Source of the DNA: Halictus rubicundus
Taxonomy: Eukaryota > Arthropoda > Insecta > Hymenoptera > Halictidae
DNA: 64,000 bases
Reading direction: 5' to 3'
Assembly: GCF_050948215.1 (NCBI RefSeq)
Contig: NC_135157.1
Location: 4,402,001-4,466,000 of the forward strand
Shown here: piece by piece, positions 27,701 through 39,700 of the stretch
Layout: each line of letters starts with the position of its first letter
Position numbering within the stretch: the stretch's first letter is position 1
Notes under the pieces: model-generated
Told to the model about the DNA's origin: nothing
Seen by the model: only the letters and a program-made list of their open reading frames with translations
Database searches by the model: none
Translations under genes and position numbers: made by a program

Positions 27701-30700
27701 TATTCCATCAGAAACGCAACAGAACAGTTTCTACCACAGAATTTATTGGTCCTTTCCCACTGAATATCAGCTTTAAATATAACAGTCTCCGTTTAACACT
27801 ACCGTTGATACCATAAGTATAACTTTTATGAACTTTCGCAGAGGAGACTGCGTAAACTGTACTTTTAGTTAAAAGAGCGTAAAAGACCGTGTGAATCATA
27901 CCAAGAACACTTCGCCGTGGCACCGTGAGCGATAAAAATACGAACGGTTTACATAATTCGTCTCTTTTTCGCGTTTTCCAGAGCGAGGTGTTACGTTACG
28001 CGCTAAATTAATATTTACCACGGGGTGAAAGTCTCGGACCACGGCGCAACCGAGCGGATTTACAGATCAAGATTACGACAATTTTCGTTAAAATATATAT
28101 ATACTCGATTTGATTGCCGGTATAAAGCGAATCGTGACTTCGAGCCGTGGAACTTGTCGAAAACGCCAGGGAGGGGGAGGGGGTAAACAATACAAGAGTT
28201 TCGAGCGTTGCACGCCGGTACACAGCTCGTAAAAGTTTCTTTGACGCGCGCGAACTCCGCGTTTCCAATCGATGGAAAGATAATAACCGTTATACGATAC
28301 GTAAATTTCAACTATTCGCTGCCGTAAAATCACAGGAAGTGACTTTTTTACGGCGTAATGCCGGGTTGCGTCAGCCTCGTCAAAGGCAAGGTTCCTGTAA
28401 ACGCGCCCATTAAAATTCCGAGCGATCGCTCAATTATGCTCGCTGGGAACCGTTTAGCTTCTTTGTGTCCTGCGATCGAACCCCCAGAGCTGTTTAACCG
28501 CAAGCTTTAGAAACTCAATTTGCCGGAACAGTGTTTTCTCCGCATCACACACGGTGCTCGGAGAGACAGGAACTAACTGGACAAAATTATATTTTTATAT
28601 TTCTCAGCTTTAGGTTTAATTCGGAAGAATTTGTATGACGCTTTCTAATGTATCGATTTATTAAACTAAGGAACAACATTATAGTAGCTTATTATTTATT
28701 AATTGTATTTCTTGCCTTTCGGCTCCTCAGCCGATGTGACCTCTCACATTCCAGTTACTTCTATCTACATTTGATTATCTTACAGCTAGCTTAACCTATT
28801 ATTCTTCGCTTCTGTATGTACAATAGTTATCAATCTTAAATGGAAAAGCTTGTACATATTTAATTATGTCTGTCTTATTAGTGCCTTTTTATGCCTATTG
28901 CCCGTCTTCTTCGGTCTATATTCTCTTCCATTTCTTTTATTCTCTCTCTTCCTCTTTCTCGCGTAAAATTACAGCAACTTATGGAATTTTTATTATACAA
29001 AATTAAAATTATCGAACAACACAGGGTAAGGGACCCAATTACTGTGTCTATATTAATTATACTTATTACTTTAAATATTAAAAGAAGATATGTAACATAT
29101 ATATTAACTATTTTTAATGAAACAAATTTAATATCTCTTTTGTAATATTCATTACGCTTTAAAAATAAGTATAATTAATAGGTGCACAGTAATTGAGTCC
29201 CTTACCCTAGGAGCCGAATGGAGATGTCACTCTTTCCTTAAATTCTTTAAAATTAATAAAAATTGAATCTACCACTAGAACCGAGTAACTGTTCTAATAT
29301 TCAAACAGTCATGTTTCCCTATTTAGTTCGGATAATTAAAGTACTACTGTACTCAAACAATTTTCTGCCGTTTCTATTGATGGATGTAGGAACTAGAAGT
29401 ACACGAATGTAACTTGAAATGGTGTAGCGTACATGTGACAGTATAATAGTATGAACAAGCTTTAAGACTTAGTGTGTGATATCTGCGTCCAACGTTAACA
29501 GCCAGTGTTTTCGTCACAAAATACCATTTGCAGGAAATGCTGCTGCATCATTTCCTTTTAAAGAAAGGTACAGCTGAAAGTCATCTTGTAGAAGTTTATG
29601 GCGACGACGCATTATCCGAAAGAAGTTGTAGAGATTAGTTTCAGACATGGATTGTTGTGGTGCACCATAGAAGTTCCAAGACGAAGGATTAGAAGCATCG
29701 ATGGTGGTCCATGTTAGACACTTAAAGAATTGTGAGAAACTGCTAATCATTATCGTGAATAATTAGTAAATTTAAGTCGAGCATTGAGAGGGTGTTTGTG
29801 AAATTTCCAATTTTTATAGACAAATTTTAAGAAAGTGGAATTAAATAGAATCCTATGTTTAATGGGAACAGCCAAAACAAATAAAAATCTTACTAAATTC
29901 TATCGCACTAAATATTCTAGAATTTTTTGAAAATTTTCATAAGCCATAATCGCGTAAAGATCCGCAGTCTAGAAGACATGACAAAGTGATTTTTCAGCAT
30001 CACAATGCCAGACCACACATTGCAAAACCAGTTAAGTTAACGTTGGAACTGCTTGGGTGGGATGTCCTACCTCACCCGCCATATTTACCAGATATTGTCC
30101 CATCAAAGTACCAATTATTTTAATCAGTGCAGCATGGCATTTCCCAGCAATACGTCGGTACTTATGAGGATGAGAGGAATAAACTTATTACTTTAGAAAC
30201 GGAAAAAGTTATAGCTAACAATGGATAATATTTTGAATAAAATGTTCTTTATTTTTCTATTCAAACGAAGTGCTAATATTTATCAAAAGAACCTAAGAAT
30301 AACGATAAGACTGTGTATGTTTATGCAATTTGCAATTTTTGATATTTTAAGAAAGTTGAATCAAATCAAATTTTATTTTCAGTGGTAGTAGCATTCGCAG
30401 ATCTGAAATAAATAAGAATCGTATTAGATCTTGTCAAATTTTGTAATCATTTTTCAAAAATTTTCAGGAGCCATAAATGCATAAAGATGCGCAATCTTTG
30501 CGATAAAGATGCGATGTCAGCGAACGACATCGATTTCTGTCGAGTGCGGAGCGCATCCACACGGTTCTCATGCGTCACTTTCCATCAGCCTCGTATTCCG
30601 CGTGGTTCCCAGGTCCGCGAGCTTGCGACTTGCCTTTAATTAACGGCAAAGAGCATGCCAGCGAGCAAAAGGGTCGCGGGCATAGCGTTTCGGCCGTGGA

Positions 30701-33700
30701 AACGAGGGAGAGGATCCCCGGCACGGTTTTAAGAGGCGAGGAGCCGCCGCTTTCACGCCGGCTGCTCCTATTTACGTCGATTCTAATTAGTCATGAGTTT
30801 TCCCAGCCTGATCCATCGGGGTATCATACGTACTGTTCGCCGATTAAGCCGCGCGGCGAACCCGAACAAAACAGGGCCTGCGTTCACTTTCTTCCGCGAA
30901 AACGCGCGCGCGTATCGCGTGCTCGAAATTATCAAGTCGGCCGCGATCACGAACGAATCTTCGATTGCTTCATTAGAATCCGGCGTTTCGCTTTCTCCCG
31001 ATGAAAAACGGACGCGACCATACACCTAGAACAACGCCGGGTCGAGGAATAATGGGCGCCGATACGAGAGCCGTGTTTAAACAATTTGCTTGGCTGCGTA
31101 ATTGCTACGAATTGCGCTCTGTTAGACCACTGATCTAATTTGATTCCTTGTTACGTGAAAGGTGGATATTATATCGCTCCGATGGAATCTTCGCCCCGAA
31201 CGCCGCGCCGTCCTCTCCACGAAAAATAGGTCACTCGAGCGTGTTTCCGTTAACTTGGCATTCGTTAATTATGCCCGCATGTTCCTCTTTTTCGTTCCTA
31301 AAAGCAGCCAATTAATCTGTTTCGATCAAACAAGCGATTGTCCTACACACACAGCGCAACTTTACGTTATTTGGAGGTGCTAATTTGATATTATTTAAGA
31401 AAGTTGATCGTTCTTCAAAGCTGTTTACTGAGTGTAAAGCCAAATTGGCGATGCTTAATTATTTTTCAAGATAGATTACTATCATGCGGATTTTTACGCG
31501 AAGTAAAGATTGTCGATAGTAATTGCAAGACACAGGGGGGAGACACTTTCCCCTCTGCTAAATAATTTTATAGAGTTCATAAGACTATAATAATAATTAA
31601 AATTTTTTTTAAATGCTCTTACTGTTTCACAGTTGATCACTTTTCTCGTAAGTACATAAAATCCGCAGTATTTCTCAGAATTTGCTTTTGAGAACGCAGA
31701 AGCTCAGACAATGTTGGAAAAATCAGTAACTGAATGATCTATCGTGATCTAAGGAGGAAAACGCAGCCCATTTATTTCTCGTCCGAAATGCGGCCGAATT
31801 TTTTTCTTGGGATTTGCTTTCGAGGGATGCAGAAGCTCAGACAATCTTGGAAAAATTAGAGACTAGATTAACCATTACGATCAAGGGAAGGGAAGAGATA
31901 ATTATCTGCGGATGTAACGCGTTCGCGATGAATCGGGGCTGCGATGAAAATCCGAAGATTCAATTTACAATTTCCCTTTTGCACTCAATCATTCCGAGTC
32001 GTTAATAGAAAACGTTTTCTATTTCGTTTCTACGGCTGATGAAGTACCCTCGAAAAAAAATAGGATAAACGTCTGACCATATGGTTTCATCGTGTATAAT
32101 ATAACTTCGACAGTTCATTTTCGAAAGTACAGGAAACAAGAAAAGTCGGGCGACGCCGCCGGCTTGTCGAGGAGACTGGCCGGTGATACAGTTTCTGCGA
32201 AACATTTCACGACAAATGAAGATCCACGCTCTCGCTTATTAATCACCGGCTGTCACGCGGCCGCGCGCGTTTATCACGTTCCACGCGGCCAATTTACACG
32301 GAAACAGAGTGAAGCGGCTATCGTTCTAGACTTGGCGAGTAGGCGAGAAGAAAGCACGGGATTCCGAGACGGGCGGGATCGAAACACGACATGACAGTGG
32401 CTCGAACTTGAACGTTTCTGCCAGTCAGCAAATGTTCTCCGTGTTCAGAGAATATTTGCTCTTTCCTGGAATTCAGAAAGCGTAGTTGCACGCGCAAGTG
32501 CACTTTTTGCATTGCAAGTGCGCTGTGCAACGCTACAAATTTTCCTATCCGATTATCAATCGATGATTATTGTGGACTTTAGGCCGTGTTTTTATACTTC
32601 AAGAACCGAACATGTCGGTATACGGTGATTACGCTGTATATGTCCCAAATCCTAACAGATAAAAGTCCCAGAACTATCCTCATTGTCGCGAGTTATACCT
32701 CGCGAGACGCCAAGAAGCTCGAATGACCTTGGTCGCTGAGGAGTGTGACATAATACGGGTCGGGTATATCGGTGTGAGACCAGGAGGCCACTACTAATCC
32801 AATAACAAAACTTTCTTATTTTTCATTATTTATTTATGGGACTTTCACCAACATATTCGTGTAATTTTTCTAATGAAAATGATACCAAATATGATGTAAT
32901 TCCGATGATATTTATTTGTGTAATTAATACGCTGTGGATTCTATGCGTCTATGACAAAAATGACTAAATGAAATATAAAATTGTGAAAACATTTAAGCAA
33001 TCTAAAAATCTTACTGTTTTACTTCCAGCCCATTGAAATTATTAGAAAAACAAATAATGTCAATATAGTTCGTATGTCTTACAATTAATACAGACAATTT
33101 TTATTTTGCATAATATTCCGCCGTCTAGTAATGAACGATGAAAGTTACTTCCCAACACAACTATGTTAACGGAAAATTAGTGTAAATATGATCCGAATTG
33201 TACCGTGTTTAGCATCATTTTAATTAGAAAAATTCCACAAATATGTTGGTAAAAGTCCCATAAATAAATAATGAAAAATAAAGAAGTTTCGTTATTGGGT
33301 TAGTAGTGGTCCCCTGGTCTCACGCCGATATACCCGACCTGTATTATGTTACACTTATGTTATTATGTTATTTAAAGAATAACAATCTCCCAGACTACTT
33401 GTCCCGGGCAGACCCGTGTAGACCCGTGTTTTGGACATATATCGAGTAACCACTGTAGTTTTGGTTCGCTGCAGTCCAACCTAGACCAAGCTTTGAACTG
33501 TGAATTATTGAAATTTTACATATTATGAATTTGACTATGATAATTATTTAACGCAGTAGAATCCTGTATATAACGCGGTCAAAAAATTGTTTAGGATGAC
33601 TGTATGTAATATTTTTCAAAAGCAGTACAAGCTAAAGGGTTTTCGATCTAATCGTTACAAGTGCTGGCTATCCGAAGAGGAGGTTTCTTGTTAACTACAT

Positions 33701-36700
33701 TTTTCGATTCAACTCTCATTCAAGAGTTACAATAAACTATAAATGTAAGAAAACAGAATAGAGTTGCGTTCTAATTTCTGTTTTATTATTGAAAGCTATG
33801 AGTGCATAAAGATCTGTAATCTATTATAACTCGTGTTTAGAATACGGTATCCTTTTTAATTACTTCTTGCACTTGATTGTAATGTTCTTTCTTCTTTTAT
33901 GTTCTGATAAGTATCCATAAAATTAAGTGGCAGAGATCGTACAATATCTTATTTATTAATCTTTTAGCCTCTCGTATATCGTTATTTCTTCCATTAACAC
34001 AGAATAAAAATCGTTTTCAATGAATTTCGTTTTAGCCTAGTTGTGGAAACATTATACTTGCCAAAAGTGAAGAAATGCTGTAGCATTATTTCCTAAGATA
34101 AGAATTAAATATTTTCTTAATGATGATAATATTAAAAATACTCCGTTTTACTGTCGGTAAACATGATAATAACAATAGTAATAATTTGTTTTCACGATAA
34201 CCTTTCGTAGTTCGTGAAGCGTGCACCAGTGATTTCAATGCGCGGCAACAGTACTACCCTGCTCCAGATTCTACGATTCAGTTGTTAAACTAAAATCAAC
34301 GGAAATGAAATTGCATCGTCACCCTCGATAACATTTCTTTTTTCATTGTCACCGTGCTTGTGAAAAGGATCGAACATACGTCAAAAGAATCGAAAGTAGG
34401 ACAAATGTCACTTCCACATTTCAAAACGGTTATTAAACTGTCACTGAAATCTGTGCGAAAATCTCAATCTTCATTGCTCGCGCATCCTTCTTATTCTCGC
34501 TAATGTTTAATGAATATACTACGGATTTAATGCATGTAGAACTTACAGTGGTGTCAACACCAATAAGATATAAACCATAGTAAATGTCGTTCACAGGAAA
34601 GAACTGTTCCATTTTATTTCTGTCTAGATAAAGCCTTCCGCAGAAGCCTAGACCTTTCCAATTTACTTCCTCCGCAGCGAAGCATCGTAAAATTTGAATA
34701 TGCATGAAGTTTCGTCGTGCGCTTATAAATCATCCGCAATATCTCCTCGGGGATGTACGTATAAAAAACGGTTCACGGGAGGCGTAGACGCTAATAAATA
34801 TTTAGGTTCCGATAACGATCAGGATTTTCTTCGCGTTCCACCGCTGGTATCGGCGGTATCGAAATGGAAAGTCGTATCGAAAAGCCAGGGAAAAGTGAAA
34901 CGATTCGCGAACCGGCCAAGGCGATCTCCGATGTCTCGGCTGCTCGAATCGCTTCGTTGTTTTAGTGATACTTGCGCGGTGAAATGGAACAGGCTCGTTC
35001 GAATCGTTCGACGAAAAACGTGGCAAAAAAAAAAATAACACTCGCATGGACAAGCCGCTAACGAGATCTTGAGATGGGTTACGGTTTTTTTTTTCTGTGC
35101 AGGGAGGATCACCAGACTTATCAGCCCACGGTTCTCTTCAAAAGAACGAAACACCACAAGGGCTCGATATACTGTCTCGCGTGGACACCGGATGGACAGC
35201 TTATGGCGACCGGAAGCAACGACAAAACTGTCAAATTGATGCGCTTCAACGCCGACACGTCGAACCTCGAAGGTAAATTCAAATCTTTGCAAATCCAGGA
35301 TTTTATTCGCAGTAACAATAAGAATAATTTTGAAGCGTCCATATTCCTGTGCCTCTCCAACACTTATTAATTATTTTATAAGAAGAATTTTGAAGCGTCC
35401 ATATTCCTGTACCTCTCCAACGCTTATTAATTATTTTATAAAAAGAATTTTGAAGCGTCCACAGTGCTGTACCTCTCCAACGCTTACTACTTATTTTATA
35501 AGAAGAATTTTGAAGTGTCCATAGTGCTGCACCTCCCCAACTCTTATTAATTATTTTATAACCAGAACCATATCACGTCGAAATCTTCTCGCAACGCTCA
35601 TAACTGACCCAAATTAGCTACATAACTCGTGGCAAGATCTGTAACAAATTTCTTTGGCCATAAATCAATAAAAGCGACCGAATATACATAGAAAAATCTT
35701 GCGAAACATCTGGGCTCAACAGGATTTCCTTGGAACCGCGTTAATCACGTATAATATCTCGGCGATCTGGGCGAATACGAAATTCTCGCAAGAAAAATGG
35801 GGGACTAGTAGTCATTAACTTTCAGCCGGACGCGGTGTGTATTACTCTGTAACACTCGATTTATATAATTGTTGTGTAACGAGACCCTCGAAAAAGCGAA
35901 CTTTCCCATAAAATGACAGTTTCGTCATGATTCTTCCAGGTCAAGAAGTCGAGCTGACGATGCACGATGGCACGGTCCGTGACCTGTGCTTCCTCGAGGA
36001 CACCTCGAACAAGTCGAGCCTGTTGATTAGCGGTGGCGCAGGTGATTGCAAGATCTACGTAACCGATTGCGCGACCGGCACACCTTTCCAAGCGTTGAGC
36101 GGCCACAGTGGTCATGTTCTCACCTTGTACAATTGGGGAGGTGCGATGTTCGTTAGCGGATCGCAGGACAAAACCGTCAGATTCTGGGACCTCAGGACGA
36201 GAGGCTGCGTCAACATGGTCACACCCGCTACGGTACCTGGCAGCAGGGTTAGTTTAGCTACCTTGTCCCAGTTGTCATGACTATCTAGAATCACTATCTA
36301 TTACGTTGTCCGAAATGTTTCCTTCGCAAGGTACACGTTTTAACATTCGTATATAACACGAGCGTACACAGGGTGTCCCAAAAATTGTGTACTTCCTTGA
36401 AAGGGGTGATTCCCAAGGTCATTTGAAGTCACTTTTACTGTTTCACTTTTGTGTTTTTCGTTAATAACTCAAACAAAGCCACGGAGAACATTACCGCATT
36501 GGAAAAAGGTTATTTTATATGACCTCGGAAATCACCCCTTTCAAGGAAGTACAACATTTTTGGAACACCCTCTATAAACGACGCGATTACCTGTTCGCTA
36601 ATGTTTTATTATTTCCTGAGCTTCCTCTAATTTAACCACCGTTATTTGATTTGTTGAAAAACTATTCTGAATTTACACTATGCGTATTAATAAAAGAAAA

Positions 36701-39700
36701 AACGGAACGAACTTTCGGGACAACGTAATAGTTTCCGCCGAGTGGTATCAACTTTAACAACAACTAACAATATGTGAGCCATGAGCAATGTGTACTGTGA
36801 TTCGCAACTTTGGAGCAACTTTCAGTTTTTAACCCTCTACAGTAACAAACTTTTTTCTCAGATCACTTACGAGAAACTCGAACGCATTTATTGATTCGCT
36901 GTTTGTAGAAATAATTATTTTATTTAGATGGGATTTGGCACGAGATTATACTCATACAAATTTTATGAAACAAAAGTTTTAAGTCTTGTAAGCATCGTCC
37001 TTGCTAGTCTTCTCATATTCTTTCAAAAATGACATTCAAGTTGCTAACTAGATTTACGACGTTTCCTTATGCTTCCTTAAAAAATATCATTTCTTCAAAT
37101 TTCTTTTAACGTTTAATTTAATTATCAATTTATTTATGTAGTAAAATTTCTGTAAATTACAAATATTTAAAAAGTATTGAATGCTCACTATTAGGTAATA
37201 TGGTAGACGCGTTGTAAAATAATTGCAATTTTCGTTGCGAATTTCTCCAATGCATAATTTTAACGAAATATAGTAATATAAGTGCAATATCTGTTTATTT
37301 GAAGGAGGGGAGAAAGGTGCTTTGAAGTTTGAACGAGTTCGTTGAATCCCTTCAAGAATGTTCAAATAATACCGCATAATAAATTACATTAATTTTTACA
37401 AAAACGTGAACGTATTTGAATGAACAGAATTCTAACGAAAATAATAATTTGAAGTATCTTGAAGACATGAGGAAATAAAATGAAATATCGTTCATGTTTT
37501 CTAATAAATTTCATTAGTTTGTTTGGACAAGTTTATACCACTTGGCTCTCTAACCATTTATCACTAGGTCTGTTCATGATTAGAAAGTGATATTACATAT
37601 TATATGAAATAATGTTCCTCTGTGAAAAAAATGGTACTCGGAATCACCGAGTCAGTTTGCTCTACCAGGATGATCTGAATTTCATAAACATTAAGGTAGT
37701 ATGCAACAAAGAATAAAAGTGGACAGGCCTGTTTCAAATAGCTTTCACAATTCATCAAGACAAAAGAGCTTGATTTTCTAGAACCAAATAGCGAAGTAGT
37801 TGATTCAATTAGCGCTTTCTTCCTGTCATCGATCCAGGTTGCGAAAATTCTTTCTACCTCAAGTTTGCTTTCAAATGAAAATTTAAATATAAAACATATT
37901 TTCTGTTATCGATCCTACATATTAACGTCATCACCAGACTGCGGATCTTTATGCAGAGTAAACGTTTTCCGTATCAATTACAAGAAATATGACTTAACCC
38001 TCCGTCTGTAACCTTATTTTTATCGAAATAGTCTGTATCGTTTATGATGACGGCTAATTTTGTTGACTGTTCCAAAAAATTCTGAAATACACATTGAAGT
38101 CCCTATTTTAATGTATAATCGTTAGAACACGCCAAATGTTTAAAGCACTAATGTGAAAAAAGTAAATATCGAAAAGAAAGAAATTCAAGAGTAAAATTTC
38201 GCTCCAAAACAACCCTGACTGCCCACGGAGGGTTAAATATAAATTCATTTCAACTTTCTCGAATTTGCTTGACATTTTCCTTGTTTCGCATTTCGTCTAT
38301 TCGTTTATGTTGTACATGCATAAAATCTGTAGTCCAGGTATTTACATTTTTACGGTACAGTGTTTACTCAATGTATATCCAAAACACGGGTCTAGCCAGG
38401 GACATACATCGGCCAGAAGATACTATTTTGATCCACGCCGAACGTAGAAAAGGACAGTGAAGCTCTAGAGGCCTGGGTTCATGGTCCCTCACGGTTCATA
38501 CTCCGCGGTAGTGGGGATAGTTCTGGGACTTTTATCGGCTAGGCATTTGGGACATACATAGAGTAAACACTATTTCTTTTACGTTTTCGACGCAGAAAGG
38601 ATTTCTGCAACGGACAACGCATCCAGCATGCATCGAGGACATCGATTTTGAGTTGTTTCAGTTCCGTTTTCCGTCCGACGTCCGATAAAGTCTTCGACCC
38701 ACGTTTTTCAACTCGCACCGACCATTCTTCCCCGTCACGAAATATCACATTTTTCACGACTTTCGACTTTCTCACTGTTTAGTGCTCTCTCAGGATCGAA
38801 CCTTTATCGGACGTGCTACGTATCAATGTGGAACAGAATCGGTATCTCGTGTCTGATCAGCATTTGATCCCGTTGCAGGTCGGCAGTCCTGTCGCGGCGC
38901 TCTGCGTCGATCCATCCGGACGTCTTTTGGTGTCCGGCCACGAGGACAGTAGCTGCGTTCTATTCGACATCCGGGGCGGAAGAACCGTGCAGTGTTTCAA
39001 ACCGCATGCGGCCGACATCAGGAGCATACGTTTCTCGCCATCCGCGTATTACCTGCTCACCGGCGGATACGATAACAAGCTCGTGCTTACGGATCTGCAA
39101 GGTAAGTTATGACGATTTCAATACTAAACCTGACGCCATTTTACTGTTGCAGAATAGCCTTGACTCTAGAAATCTAGGCTCTCGACTCGCTTTCTCGCGA
39201 ATTACTTTGTTTCTAATTTTTGGCTGATATTATTTATCTCCTGGAACCTTTTATACTGAATTATGAACTTTGGATGCTACATATACATTTATTTTTTTAT
39301 TAAACCTCTTTAGCGAGTTGAAATTAGTATTTTGGATTTTTTTAAATGTTCTCACCGTTTCGCATTCGATATATTCATTTTTGTCGTCAATGCATAAATT
39401 CCGCAGTGTCTAGTAACTAACTTATTACAACCCCGTGATGAGGAATATATTTCTGTGATAGGCGGGCAGTGTTGCTCAATTTATATTCGCAGTTTAAAAA
39501 TATTTATGCTTCATTAAAAAAACAATAAGAATTCAGTGTAGCTGGGTTTCCATTTACAAATTCATTATTTACGAACCCTCAATTTATGCAAACGTCACTA
39601 ATAATACAATCATCCATTGTACAGTAGCTTAAATAAAACCAGTCATAATAAAGTGATATGTATAAATGAAAATAAAATGGATACTAGTATTGTATACTGA

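Larger units (their letters stand above)
32623..33455. mobile_element. Family A MITE, copy 4, broken by nested insertions
   Basis: The left half is at 32623-32741 (TA|CGGTGATTACGCTGTATATG, then AAAGTCCCAGAACTATCC). The right half is at about 33356-33455 (ACCCGTGTTTTGGACATATA and ATCGAGTAACCACTG|TA). The two halves are separated by a 614-bp foldback element. Confidence 0.8.
23914..35102 (+). other. Wdr47 intron 2 (about 11 kb)
   Basis: Bounded by donor CAG|GTAAAT and the poly-T/TGCAG acceptor. It contains family A, C and D MITEs, a foldback element, the mariner fossil and the triple-nested insertion. CpG-rich islands lie at about 28.1-28.5, 30.5-31.3, 32.1-32.35 and 34.7-35.03 kb. The stretches 25.4-26.5, 27.2-28.1 and 33.5-34.7 kb hold nothing I can assign. 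Confidence 0.85.
36248..38878 (+). other. Wdr47 intron 4
   Basis: Bounded by GTTAGT and TTGCAG. It carries three mobile elements (36369-36573, 37937-38335 with a nested insert, 38358-38571). The AT-rich stretch 36.6-37.9 kb has no recognisable feature. Confidence 0.85.

Noticed and set aside
29514..29750. 78-codon minus-strand frame
   Set aside because: The + strand of the same segment reads as mariner transposase, so the minus frame is a shadow.
35330..35524. Repeat peptide frame (KRPYSCTSPTL units)
   Set aside because: It is the translation of the 60-bp intronic minisatellite, not a gene.
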